Below are positions 25,333 to 33,441 of a DNA stretch of 64,000 bases, piece after piece (position 1 is the first letter of the stretch; each line of letters starts with the position of its first letter). The translations under genes were made by a program, and so were the position numbers. Where the stretch lies: positions 248,001 to 312,000 of the forward strand of contig DATCTV010000062.1 of NCBI GenBank assembly GCA_036567785.1, in the 5' to 3' direction. The notes under the pieces were generated by a model, which was not told where the DNA came from, searched no databases, and was given only the letters and a program-made list of their open reading frames with translations. The DNA is from Desulfomonilia bacterium (GTDB taxonomy: Bacteria > Desulfobacterota > Desulfomonilia > UBA1062).

Positions 25333-26214
25333 GTGAAAGTAATTGATATTCTGAACCAGTCCAAAATCACATTCAGCTTTGAGTTCTTTCCGCCAAAGAC
25401 GGAACCGGGATGGGAAAAGCTCTTTAACTCGATATCTGAATTGAAGGACCTGAAGCCTTCATGGGTGAGCGTAACCTACGGTGCGGGCGGTTCCACCCGT
25501 GAAAACACACACGACCTTGTCATAAGGATCAAAAACGAAATAGGTCTTACCGTAGTTTCACATCTGACCTGTGTAAATGCGGGAAGGGATGAGATAAAAA
25601 AGATACTGGACAGATATCAGGAGGCCGGGGTCGAGAATATACTGGCCCTTAAGGGTGATGCACCCGCAGGTCAGATATGGGATACGCCTGTGGACGGATT
25701 CAGGTATGCCTCTGAACTTGTCACATATATAAAGAAGAACTATCCTGGCATGTGCATAGGGGTTGCCGGTTATCCGGAAGGCCATCCCGCAACTCCGAAC
25801 AGGCTCCTTGAGATGGATTATCTTAAGGCCAAGGTCGACGCAGGCGCCGACTACATAATCACGCAGCTCTTTTTCGATAACCGGGACTTCTATGATTTCA
25901 GGGAGCGCTGTGAGCTGGTTGGGATTAAGGTGCCGGTAATAGCAGGAATAATGCCTGTTTTGAACAGAAACAGCATGGTAAAGATATCCGAAAAGACCGA
26001 TGGTGCTAGAATTCCGGCCAGGCTCCAGAAGGCGGTTCTCCGCGCCGAGAACGACCGGTTTGCCGAGAAGGTGGGCATCCACTGGGCGACCGAGCAGGTC
26101 AGGGACCTGATAGACAACGGTGTCAGGGGTGTGCATTTCTACACGCTGAATGCAGCGCGTGCCACACTCAAGATATATGAACAGCTCGGGGTAAGCTGTT
26201 CAACAAGTTTTTAA
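25333..26214 (+). CDS. metF: 5,10-methylenetetrahydrofolate reductase
   Basis: A 293-residue single-domain MetF, reducing methylene-THF to methyl-THF for methionine synthesis or the Wood-Ljungdahl methyl branch. Signatures: FSFEFFPPKTEPG (about 10-22, catalytic Glu), SVTYGAGGST (about 46-55), HLTCVN (about 77-82), ENILALKGD (about 101-109), GVAGYPEGHP and ITQLFFD. The start is GTG behind AAGAGG. No MetV zinc partner gene lies beside it. The C-terminus (GVRGVHFYTLN) is complete. Confidence 0.92.
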   Translation: MKVIDILNQSKITFSFEFFPPKTEPGWEKLFNSISELKDLKPSWVSVTYGAGGSTRENTHDLVIRIKNEIGLTVVSHLTCVNAGRDEIKKILDRYQEAGVENILALKGDAPAGQIWDTPVDGFRYASELVTYIKKNYPGMCIGVAGYPEGHPATPNRLLEMDYLKAKVDAGADYIITQLFFDNRDFYDFRERCELVGIKVPVIAGIMPVLNRNSMVKISEKTDGARIPARLQKAVLRAENDRFAEKVGIHWATEQVRDLIDNGVRGVHFYTLNAARATLKIYEQLGVSCSTSF

Positions 26215-26243
26215 GACTGAGAAAAATAATTTCGGAGGGGATC

Positions 26244-27005
26244 ATGATAAATACCAGGATTGAAGACGGCATCATCATAGCTGCATTCGAAAACGGCAAG
26301 GGGAATACGATAACGCTTGATACGGTAAAGGCTCTTGGCGAAATAGTGAAAAAGGCCGACACGGACGATGCGATAAAGGGGATTGTCCTTACAGGCACAG
26401 GCAAGGTGATGTCTTCAGGTTTCGACCTGCCCATGTTCCTGTCGCTAAAAAATCTCGATGAGGTTATCGCGTTTTTCGATATCGAAGAGCCCATTCTTCT
26501 CGACCTTTTCAGGTGCAGAAAGCCGGTCATCGCAGCTATAAACGGCCATGCCGTCGCAGCAGGGATGATATTTTCAATGGCCTGCGACTATCGTGTGATG
26601 GCCGATAACCCCAGGATAAAGTTCGGAATGAGCGAGATCAAGATAGGACTGCCGCTGTCGATAGTACAGACCGGTGTCGTGAGATTCGGCCTTAACAGTG
26701 ACAAGAATTTCCGCGATGTAATGTACTTCGGCGAAATGCTTACGCCGGAGCAGGCCAAGGCAATCGGCGCCGTCGACGAACTTGTCCCGGATGACCAGCT
26801 TATAGCAAGGGCGAAGGAACTTGTCTCAAAATTCATCGACAATCCGGGCAGGGCTTTCATCAAACTCAAGGAAGGGCTCAAGAAGCCTGTAGCCGATGCT
26901 ATACAGGCAAGGCTTGACAAGAAAGACTGGCAGCAGAGTCTCAACTGCTTCTTTGACCCGCAGGTGCGATCGGCCCTGGAATTCGTAATGAAGATGATGG
27001 GATAA
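26244..27005 (+). CDS. Crotonase-fold enoyl-CoA isomerase-like protein
   Basis: A 253-residue crotonase. The oxyanion segment is SSGFDLPMFL (about 56-65) and the second is NGHAVAAGMIF (about 94-104). The first catalytic glutamate of hydratases (GGGCE) is replaced, because AAGMIF has Ile at that place, while the second is kept in FGMSEIKIGLPL. A single remaining Glu is typical of delta3,delta2-enoyl-CoA isomerases rather than hydratases, so a role in unsaturated acyl-CoA oxidation is likely. CGGAGGGG precedes the ATG; nitroreductase follows after 15 bases. Confidence 0.8.
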   Translation: MINTRIEDGIIIAAFENGKGNTITLDTVKALGEIVKKADTDDAIKGIVLTGTGKVMSSGFDLPMFLSLKNLDEVIAFFDIEEPILLDLFRCRKPVIAAINGHAVAAGMIFSMACDYRVMADNPRIKFGMSEIKIGLPLSIVQTGVVRFGLNSDKNFRDVMYFGEMLTPEQAKAIGAVDELVPDDQLIARAKELVSKFIDNPGRAFIKLKEGLKKPVADAIQARLDKKDWQQSLNCFFDPQVRSALEFVMKMMG

Positions 27006-27020
27006 AAAAGGAGGATAAAT

Positions 27021-27572
27021 ATGGAACTCGATAAGGCAATAGCAGAAAGAAGAAGCGTAAGAAAGTATACGGATTATGTGGTTACTGACGATGAATTGAA
27101 GCAGGTGCTGGAAGCAGCCCGGCTCTCGCAGTCATGGGCCAATACACAGGTCTGGGAGTTCGTGATCATCAGGGATAAAGAGCGGATTCAGCAGGTCGTT
27201 GGAACATTCTCAGAGAAAAATCCGGCCACAAAAGGGGCGCTGAACGCATCGGTTCTGATCGTCGCCTGCGCGAAAACCGGCGTATCCGGTGGTTATGGCG
27301 GAAAAGACCTGACCAAGCACAAGGAATGGTTCATGTTCGACCTCGGCATGGCCGTGCAGAACCTGTGCCTCAAGGCCCATGAGATAGGACTCGGAACGGT
27401 TGTCGTAGGGCTTATGGACCATGACGCCTGTAAAAAGATAATTGCCCTTCCAGACGGGTATGAGGTTGTCGCCGTGCTGCCGGTCGGAAAGCCTGAGGCG
27501 TTACGCAATTCTCCGGGTAGAAAAGAGCTTTCAGCCATGACTCATCTGGAAAGGTTCGGCGAAAAATTTTAA
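27021..27572 (+). CDS. Nitroreductase-family FMN oxidoreductase
   Basis: A 183-residue nitroreductase. The N-terminal AIAERRSVRKYTDY (8-21) is the FMN-phosphate binding RRSxR motif; GTVVVGLMDHDACKKIIALPDGYEVVAVLPVGKPE (in parts, about 125-160) is the C-terminal signature of small nitroreductases. These flavoproteins use NAD(P)H to reduce nitro groups, quinones or flavins. AAAGGAGG precedes the ATG. It probably shares an mRNA with the crotonase gene 15 bases upstream. The physiological substrate is unknown. Confidence 0.87.
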   Translation: MELDKAIAERRSVRKYTDYVVTDDELKQVLEAARLSQSWANTQVWEFVIIRDKERIQQVVGTFSEKNPATKGALNASVLIVACAKTGVSGGYGGKDLTKHKEWFMFDLGMAVQNLCLKAHEIGLGTVVVGLMDHDACKKIIALPDGYEVVAVLPVGKPEALRNSPGRKELSAMTHLERFGEKF

Positions 27573-27624
27573 AATCATATTTAAAACAGCTGTTTTCATG
27601 ACTTGAAATTGATTTGAGGGTGAC

Positions 27625-28257
27625 TTGAGAAAGCGTTTTGCCGTCATGATGCTGTTCTGCACAGTCTGTTTCCCTGTGCTTGCCCATGCTGCCAGTGGAC
27701 GGCCTGCTGATAATTCCGCCATGTTCAAACTCGGTTATATGAACCCTTCCATAACGATATACAATCCGGTCGGAGACAACATCGAGCTTAACCCCGGCGC
27801 TTATTATGAACTCTCCTACACAAGGAAATTCGGCGCATTAGGGGTCAGGGGAGCCCTGGGGTATGCGCACAATTCCTGCGACAAGTCCATGGAATATGAA
27901 AACGGTTTTTGGGAAAACTATAAGGCCGACCTTTACTCGGTGAACGCCCCTGTTACGTTCATGTACATCTACAGTTCGAAGATTATCGATTTCTACGCGG
28001 GTGCCGGGCCTGGCGTGTATTACAGGAAAATAAAGATCGAGTATTCCAGCCGCTCTTACGACGAATCGGTCAATTCGACATCGTTTAATATTGGCATCCA
28101 GGGCCTTGTCGGCATCGATTTCAGGGTCTTCAAGAACCTGGCCGTCGGGGCGGATCTGGAATACAATTTATTTCGCGTCAAGTTCAACGACGATTATTCC
28201 GATAAAGATACAGCAGGAGAGTTAAATCCCTCTTTCAGCATCAGTTGTACATTCTAA
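27625..28257 (+). CDS. Outer-membrane beta-barrel protein
   Basis: A 210-residue exported protein. TTG start at 27625 behind TTGAGGG; signal peptide about 1-22 ending in AHA. The mature part alternates aromatic strands and turns (YYELSYTRKFGALGVRGALGYAHNS in parts, FYAGAGPGVYYRKI, VGIDFRVFKNLAVGADLEYNLFRVKF) and ends in SFSISCTF, whose terminal Phe is the usual barrel-assembly signal. This fits an eight-stranded OmpW/OmpA-like barrel. No peptidoglycan-binding domain. Function not known. Confidence 0.75.
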   Translation: MRKRFAVMMLFCTVCFPVLAHAASGRPADNSAMFKLGYMNPSITIYNPVGDNIELNPGAYYELSYTRKFGALGVRGALGYAHNSCDKSMEYENGFWENYKADLYSVNAPVTFMYIYSSKIIDFYAGAGPGVYYRKIKIEYSSRSYDESVNSTSFNIGIQGLVGIDFRVFKNLAVGADLEYNLFRVKFNDDYSDKDTAGELNPSFSISCTF

Positions 28258-28279
28258 TTTTCACCATAAGGACAGGATT

Positions 28280-28609
28280 ATGCCGCACGATGAAGGATTG
28301 GCGCAGAGGATCAGGAAAATTCTTGTTGATTATCGGGGCATTACCGAAAAGAAGATGTTCGGTGGCATGGCGTTCATGCTGAACGGCAACATGCTTTGCG
28401 GCATAATCGGCGAGGATTTCATAGCCAGGCTGGGGACATCCGATTATGAAGTTTATCTTGAAAAAGCCCATACCAGAAAATTCGATATGACAGGCAAACC
28501 CATGAAAGGCTTTGTCGTTGTAGGCCCCAAAGGATATGAGGACGACAGCGACCTTTCATTCTGGGTAAAGACCTGCATCAGTTTTGTGAACTCCATGCCT
28601 CAAAAATAA
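28280..28609 (+). CDS. TfoX N-terminal-domain protein
   Basis: A 109-residue protein matching the stand-alone TfoX_N family: KKMFGGMAFMLNGNMLCGI (about 30-48), FIARLG, then FDMTGKPMKGFVVV and LSFWVKTCISFVNSMP. In Haemophilus and E. coli the full TfoX/Sxy protein controls competence genes, but single N-domain proteins are widespread with unknown roles. AAGGACAGGATT precedes the ATG. The acetyltransferase frame begins directly after its stop. A Cdd1 protein related to the other half of this helix-hairpin-helix group is encoded at 50241. Confidence 0.8.
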   Translation: MPHDEGLAQRIRKILVDYRGITEKKMFGGMAFMLNGNMLCGIIGEDFIARLGTSDYEVYLEKAHTRKFDMTGKPMKGFVVVGPKGYEDDSDLSFWVKTCISFVNSMPQK

Positions 28610-29071
28610 TTGCTGCCTATGTTCATGGAAATCGAAAAGGATTCGATCGACCTTATTGAACCATTGTGGTTTCTGCTCAATGAAATGCACAAGGTTTTTG
28701 ATACTGAAACAGGCCAGCCTGTCAGAACGACCGTATGGCCCGAACGCAGGAAACAGCTTCTTGACAAGTCAGGCTTCAAGACCAGCATCGAACTGCTTTA
28801 CGTGAACGATGAAATATCAGGGTATTGCTATTCAACGATTTCAGAGGATGGCACCGGGGAAATAGAGTCTCTCTTCGTTGATGAAAGGCTCAGGTGCAAA
28901 GGTTACGGTAGACTCTTCGTCGAATCGGCACTAGGTTTTTTCGAAAGAAACAATACCACGGACATAAAGATATGGGTCCATCCGGCAAATTCTCGCGCCG
29001 CTTCTTTTTACCGGCGTTTCGGTTTCGAGGGAGGTCCTTATATGAGAAGGCTGCCTCCCTGTTCCCTGTGA
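28610..29071 (+). CDS. GNAT-family acetyltransferase
   Basis: A GCN5-related N-acetyltransferase of about 150 residues. The acetyl-CoA site is IESLFVDERLRCKGYGRLFVESAL (in parts, about 84-105: the RxxGxG-like RCKGYG loop), and the C-terminal motif is NSRAASFYRRFGFEGG. The frame opens with TTG at 28610, directly after the TfoX stop; ATG at 28619 (or 28625) is an equally possible start, since no clear ribosome site decides. It is convergent with the unknown gene at 29092. Substrate cannot be inferred. Confidence 0.78.
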   Translation: MLPMFMEIEKDSIDLIEPLWFLLNEMHKVFDTETGQPVRTTVWPERRKQLLDKSGFKTSIELLYVNDEISGYCYSTISEDGTGEIESLFVDERLRCKGYGRLFVESALGFFERNNTTDIKIWVHPANSRAASFYRRFGFEGGPYMRRLPPCSL

Positions 29072-29091
29072 AATCGCTTGCAGGCTGAGGC

Positions 29092-29772
29092 TTACTTGTC
29101 CAGTCCCACCCATTCCGAAGGCGGGCCGATCAGAACGAAGGGCGCCGGGTTTATGGCCCCTCCGCCCAGCGCCATATAGCCGCCGCAGATGTAGAGGTTG
29201 TCGTTTATCTTTCGTGCTTCGTCATGCATGGATTTTACCGCTCCGGTGTTGAAGTCGTGATAGACTAGATGTAAGGAGTTTCTGCCGTCCTTGCCCAGTG
29301 TCGTCGGTCCCACATGCGTCCTGAATTTTCTGAGTCTGAGCACTTTCGGGCTTCCCGAAGACCTGTCCGAGAAGATATTATAGCCATATCCGGATGTGGG
29401 AGTTTCCGGCAGCAAGGCCTTTCCCTCCCAGTGGGTCTTAAGGGTGACGCCGCCTGTCGGAAATACGTGATGGGTGAACAGTTCGCTCGCCTTGCCCTGA
29501 ACGCCTCCGGGCAGGACTTTAGCCGTGAACTCTCCCTTCATTGAAGCGAAGTCGGGCACATCGGCCGCATAGAAAAGCTGCATGCAGTCGGCCCTGGAAA
29601 GTCTGGCTATATCGTCGGCAGTGGCTTTTTGCGGGTCTATACCAAGGATGTCCTTCATTGTCCGGCCGTCAGGATATTTGCTCCCTGCCTGAAGTATGTT
29701 TATAACCGTGAGCGCCACATTTACCCCGAGACCAGAAACGGCGACGAATAATGCTTTTTTAAAAATACCCAT
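29092..29772 (-). CDS. Uncharacterised exported or membrane-anchored protein
   Basis: A 226-residue protein I do not recognise. It has one N-terminal hydrophobic segment (about 4-28: FKKALFVAVSGLGVNVALTV), then DGRTMKDILGIDPQ, SRADCMQLFYAADVPD and a beta-rich part with FTHHVFPTGG, HWEGKALLPE, RKFRTHVGPTTLGKDGRNSL, LVYHDFN and GGGAINPAPFVLIGPP. The repeated strands with GP and GK turns would suit a lipocalin-like or SRPBCC-like ligand-binding fold, which is a guess. AAGGAGG lies seven bases before the ATG, so it is well translated. It lies alone, head to tail with the CocE-like gene. Confidence 0.6.
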   Translation of the reverse strand: MGIFKKALFVAVSGLGVNVALTVINILQAGSKYPDGRTMKDILGIDPQKATADDIARLSRADCMQLFYAADVPDFASMKGEFTAKVLPGGVQGKASELFTHHVFPTGGVTLKTHWEGKALLPETPTSGYGYNIFSDRSSGSPKVLRLRKFRTHVGPTTLGKDGRNSLHLVYHDFNTGAVKSMHDEARKINDNLYICGGYMALGGGAINPAPFVLIGPPSEWVGLDK

Positions 29773-29944
29773 GAAATGCCTCCTTATTTGAATTACCGGA
29801 CCGGAAAATTACCGATGTGGAAATAATAACCCTATCCCGGACCAATGGCAACAGCAAAAAAAAAGGCAGATAAAGACCTATCCTATGAACCGTTTGGTTT
29901 TAAAGACAGGTCTCATCATTATATGAATGTTGCGATAAAATCGG

Positions 29945-31735
29945 TCACGGGATTACAGGCAACACGAGTTTCGACGGGTGTTCGCTGTCATGATATATCA
30001 CCTGCGAGGCCTTTACCATGGCGGATGTAGTGCCGTTGTCATCCCCGGTGTTCAGGTTTCTTCCGTATTCCGGGAAGTTGGACGAGGTAAGCTGTAGTCT
30101 TATCTTGTGCCCCTTCTTCAGGAGGATGCTCGTCGATCCGATGAGCATCTCGAACCTGTAAACCTTTCCGTTTTCCAGAAGCGCTGGTTTTTCGAACGAG
30201 TTACGGTACTTCGCCCTGATTACTGCGGCCTGTAAGTTGACGGACTTCCCGTCCGGATAAACGTCGGTCAGCTTTGCGGCAAAATCAGTGTCTTTCGCCG
30301 TAGAGGAGGCATAGAAAATAAGCTTCACGGGCCCGGTGATATTCATGTCCGTCTCAAGCGGCGCTGTCGTGTAAATCAGCACATCCCTGCGCGATTCGAC
30401 CGTTTTCTGGTTATAGGGGCCTGCCTTGAGATTGCCGTAAATAGAGGTGCCGCCGACAGATGGTACAGGGTCGGCCGGATCGTATTCGTATCCGTCAGGA
30501 TTCTCACTGCCGGGCATGGTCTTCGTGAGGCTCCCTACGCCCTCTATGCCGTTTGCATTGCCGTCGCTGTGAAGGAAATACTCATCGTACCTTACGTTTT
30601 TGGGCGGCCACTCATTTTCCGTCTTCCATGTGTTGGCCCCCATGGTGAATATCCTTACCGGCCCTTTCGTCAGGATGCCGTTGTCCTTTCCCTTGAGCCA
30701 GTAGTCGAACCAGTCGATCACCAGTTTGTACTGTTTTATAAATGATGCATCCTTGCCGAAATCGGCGTCAGAGAACTTTGATTTCATGGTATGGGTCCAG
30801 GGGCCTACCATGAGGACGCTTTGTTTTGCTTCGACGCTTCCGCCTTCATTTCTCATGCGGTTGAAGTCATTAAGGGCGAGGTCCAGATAATAGTCGTACC
30901 AGCCTTCGATAATCATGGCCGGGACCGTAATCTGCTGCACCCTGTTATCCACGCGTATCCTGTCCCAGTAGGGTCCCGGCACCGGATGGTTTATCCAGTC
31001 GTCATAGGCCGGGATGTTCTCACCGAGTGATTCGTCCGCCTTTATGAGCGGGAGAGTGGAGACTGCCTTGTTCCAGTCGATACCCTCTATGCTCCTTCCC
31101 CTGCGGGGCGCGTTCTCGTAAAACCATGCCAGCACATCGGTAATCCTGAAGATGCTGTAGTATATCCAGCGCGGATAAACATCCTGGCTTGTGTTTATGG
31201 GAACCATGGCCTTGAGATATTTACTTGAATTGGGGGAAAGCAACCACTGAGTCGAGCCCCAGTATGATGCGCCTATTGTACCGACCTTACCGGTGCTCCA
31301 AGGCTGTGTTCCCGCCCATTCAACGGTATCATATCCGTCCGCAGCCTCGAATATATAGGGATAGAATTCACCTTCTGAATCGAAGCGGCCCCTCACATCC
31401 TGGACCAGAAAGATATAACCCTGGGATGTGAAGATTCTGGCTATCGTATCGTATCCATGACTTTTATTCTGTCTGCCATACATTGTCCTTATGAGTACGA
31501 TCGGATATTTGCCTACCTTGTCAGGCATGTAGAGGTCGGCCGCCAGTTTCACTCCGTCTCTCATCGGAATCATTATGCCCTCGACGACCTTGACCTTGTA
31601 CTGTGGTTTGGGGATTCCCATGTACCATGCAACGATGTCCATTTTGTTGCATCCCACGATAAAGAGGCATGAGACAATGAATACGGCCGTGATCGTTAAT
31701 AAACTCAGAGTTTTTCCGGTTATCTTCATCGGCAT
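29945..31735 (-). CDS. CocE/NonD-family hydrolase (lipoprotein)
   Basis: A 596-residue X-Pro dipeptidyl-peptidase S15/CocE-type hydrolase with a lipoprotein-like signal (FIVGC near residue 29). The alpha/beta-hydrolase part has MRDGVKLAADLYMPD, VQDVRGRFDSEGEF and the nucleophile elbow GASYWG; the C-terminal jelly roll has PEYGRNLNTGDDN. Relatives hydrolyse cocaine-like esters, acyl amides or beta-lactam esters. Two starts six bases apart are possible; ATG 31729 has the better spacing to AAAGGTGG. A second CocE homologue is at 41073. Periplasmic ester or amide hydrolysis is the likely role. Confidence 0.82.
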   Translation of the reverse strand: MPMKITGKTLSLLTITAVFIVSCLFIVGCNKMDIVAWYMGIPKPQYKVKVVEGIMIPMRDGVKLAADLYMPDKVGKYPIVLIRTMYGRQNKSHGYDTIARIFTSQGYIFLVQDVRGRFDSEGEFYPYIFEAADGYDTVEWAGTQPWSTGKVGTIGASYWGSTQWLLSPNSSKYLKAMVPINTSQDVYPRWIYYSIFRITDVLAWFYENAPRRGRSIEGIDWNKAVSTLPLIKADESLGENIPAYDDWINHPVPGPYWDRIRVDNRVQQITVPAMIIEGWYDYYLDLALNDFNRMRNEGGSVEAKQSVLMVGPWTHTMKSKFSDADFGKDASFIKQYKLVIDWFDYWLKGKDNGILTKGPVRIFTMGANTWKTENEWPPKNVRYDEYFLHSDGNANGIEGVGSLTKTMPGSENPDGYEYDPADPVPSVGGTSIYGNLKAGPYNQKTVESRRDVLIYTTAPLETDMNITGPVKLIFYASSTAKDTDFAAKLTDVYPDGKSVNLQAAVIRAKYRNSFEKPALLENGKVYRFEMLIGSTSILLKKGHKIRLQLTSSNFPEYGRNLNTGDDNGTTSAMVKASQVIYHDSEHPSKLVLPVIP

Positions 31736-31910
31736 TCACCACCTTTGATTTTTAAAAACATTATGGCTCATTGCCCGTTTATGTCAATGATCAGCTGATA
31801 AGCTGTTGAGCTCATAAGCTAATAAGCAGATTTGAAGGATTATAATATTTTGCTTAAGAGTATTCCAGCAACACAGCCGGACAATGGAAGCACTTAAAAA
31901 CAAATAAAGT

Positions 31911-32040
31911 GTTCTGCTTGCCAGAACAAAACAGGCCGCGAAGTGACGAAATCGAGGAGTGAGACATACATTGCCGTATGTCGCAATGACGAGATAAGGA
32001 GCGACGCAGAGATGCAAAGTTGTAACGCCCTGAACTAGAA
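31911..32040 (-). repeat. Dispersed palindromic repeat, copy C
   Basis: A non-coding stretch with the central inverted repeat GACATAC-attgcc-GTATGTC (31963-31982) and flanking GAGGAG/CTCCT segments. Read on the minus strand it resembles copies A (32809-32996) and B (61706-61830): TGCGTCGC upstream and CTCCTCGAT downstream of the core. Outer GTTCTGC and GAAC segments (31911 and about 32030) make a loose terminal inverted repeat. It overlaps the last codons of the crotonase gene ending at 32035. More diverged than A and B. Confidence 0.6.
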
Positions 32041-32796
32041 CTTGCCGTGTCTCCCCTCTCCTGTTTTGTACCGGTCGACGCCCTCCAGCAGTTCGCCCGA
32101 ATTTATCGAATCCATCCCGCGCCTGAACTCATTCTTCATCGCCTCTTCAAAGGGCAGGTCGAAAGATTCGTACAAGGAAAGCCTGTCATTCTTCATGCAG
32201 GTCTGCGGGTGCTTTGCAATCTCGGTCGCAAGCTCCATGGCCGCTTCCAGCGCCTTGCCGTCCGGCACGACCCTGTTGGCAAGTCCGAATGAGAGGGCTT
32301 CTTCCGCGCCCACCGGCCTTCCCGTAAGCACCATGTCGAGCGCTCGCCCCTGGCCGATTATGCGTGCAAGCCGAACGGTCCCGCCATCTATCAGAGGCAC
32401 ACCCCACCTGCGGCAGAATACGCCGAAAACAGCGCTCTGTTCGGCTACGCGCATGTCGCACCATATGGCAAGTTCCAGCCCGCCCGCAACCGCATAGCCT
32501 GCAACAGCGGCAATCACGGGTTTACTGAGTCTCAGCCGTGTTGGGCCGAGAGGGGCCGAACCTTCAGGCTCCAGTCTGTTAAATACACCGGAAGAAAGCG
32601 CTTTCAAGTCAGCGCCTGCGCTGAAATGGCCATATTCGCCGTAGAGAATAGCCACGCGCAGGTCGGCATCGTTTTCAAACGCTACAAACGCATCGTAGAG
32701 AAGCTCGGCGGTTTCGCGGTCGATGGCGTTGCGCTCCTTGAGCCTGTCAATAATGACGATAAATACATTTCCATTACGTTCGGTTCTAACTTTCAT
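32035..32796 (-). CDS. Crotonase-family protein (enoyl-CoA hydratase-like)
   Basis: A 253-residue crotonase. Oxyanion segments are HFSAGADLKAL (about 54-64) and AGYAVAGGLELAIWCDMRV (about 98-116) with the first catalytic Glu present (GGLELA). The second catalytic Glu is lost: FGVFCRRWGVPLIDGGT has Cys/Arg where hydratases have Glu. Such single-Glu crotonases occur as hydratase-like proteins of uncertain reaction. TAGGAGG precedes the ATG. The gene is bracketed by two copies of a dispersed palindromic repeat, A upstream and C downstream, so it may have moved as a unit or simply sit in a repeat-rich spot. Confidence 0.8.
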   Translation of the reverse strand: MKVRTERNGNVFIVIIDRLKERNAIDRETAELLYDAFVAFENDADLRVAILYGEYGHFSAGADLKALSSGVFNRLEPEGSAPLGPTRLRLSKPVIAAVAGYAVAGGLELAIWCDMRVAEQSAVFGVFCRRWGVPLIDGGTVRLARIIGQGRALDMVLTGRPVGAEEALSFGLANRVVPDGKALEAAMELATEIAKHPQTCMKNDRLSLYESFDLPFEEAMKNEFRRGMDSINSGELLEGVDRYKTGEGRHGKF

Positions 32797-32808
32797 CTTT
32801 GCCTCCTA

Positions 32809-32996
32809 ATTTTGTTCTACTTCTTGTTCTGGCGTTGCCTTTGTCGGCTGCGTCGGAATGCTTCTCGAAAATGGGATCATGAGCATCCTGTTTCGCTCCT
32901 CAAGCCAAAAGCGTAGAGACATACGTCAAAGTATGCATGCATCGCTTCCTCATTGTCTCCTCGGGATAATCCCGAATATAAAGCAGAACTTAAAAT
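32809..32996 (+). repeat. Dispersed palindromic repeat, copy A
   Basis: About 190 bases beginning just behind the ribosome site of the crotonase gene. Bases 32838-32862 are identical over 25 positions to 61730-61754 of copy B. The core CATAC-gtcaaa-GTATG (32920-32935) and the following TGCATCGCTTCCTC also match copy B closely. The ends ATTTTGTTCTACTT (32809-32822) and AAGCAGAACTTAAAAT (32981-32996) are an imperfect inverted repeat. No coding frame is convincing. It would be the transcribed leader of the crotonase gene. Confidence 0.75.
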
Positions 32997-33127
32997 CAAG
33001 ACTATAATCTAATCTTATTATAATACACAAATTAGAGTATAAACATTCTTGAGTAAACTGTTTTGATGGGTTATTAATTGTTTATGGAAAAAATGTTTTT
33101 TATTGGAGAGGTAAATATAAAGAATAA

Positions 33128-33364
33128 AAGTCAGTTTATCGCGACCTCAAGAAACTCTCGAGTTCCGATGCGAAGCGAATTCTCGACTTGATTGAAACAG
33201 AGCTTATCAAGAAGCCGGAATCGAATCACAGTCTCAAGCGCCAGTTTACCGGGCTTCGAAACTATCGTATTGACGATTGCCGGGTTATCTATTCCCGATT
33301 AGGTTCAGATATACTCATCCTGCGAATCGGTGATCGTAAGAACGTTAACAAAAGCGAAATTTAA
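33128..33364 (+). pseudogene. Truncated RelE/ParE-family toxin remnant
   Basis: Translated from 33128 this 78-codon frame reads YRDLKKLSSSDAKRILDLIE, then LKRQFTGLRNYRIDDCRVIY and RIGDRKNVNK, a clear RelE/ParE-type mRNA interferase or gyrase-toxin body with the core (DLKKL, GLRNYRI..RVIY, IGDRKNVY-like end). There is no start codon: an in-frame TAA lies at 33125-33127 directly upstream. A GGAGAGG site and an ATA triplet at about 33112 in another frame suggest that a start was lost and one base was inserted or deleted. No antitoxin gene adjoins it. The rest of the 645-base gap is repeat copy A and AT-rich sequence. Confidence 0.7.
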
Positions 33365-33441
33365 CCATTGCCGGCAGCGGACGGCATACCGCCACCACTG
33401 AGGCATATGTTCAACATATCTAAAAGACAGGAGGATAAACA

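Noticed and set aside
31911-32996. CRISPR array or tRNA-like element in the repeat region
   Set aside because: Copies are few, long, diverged and irregularly spaced, with inverted rather than direct organisation.
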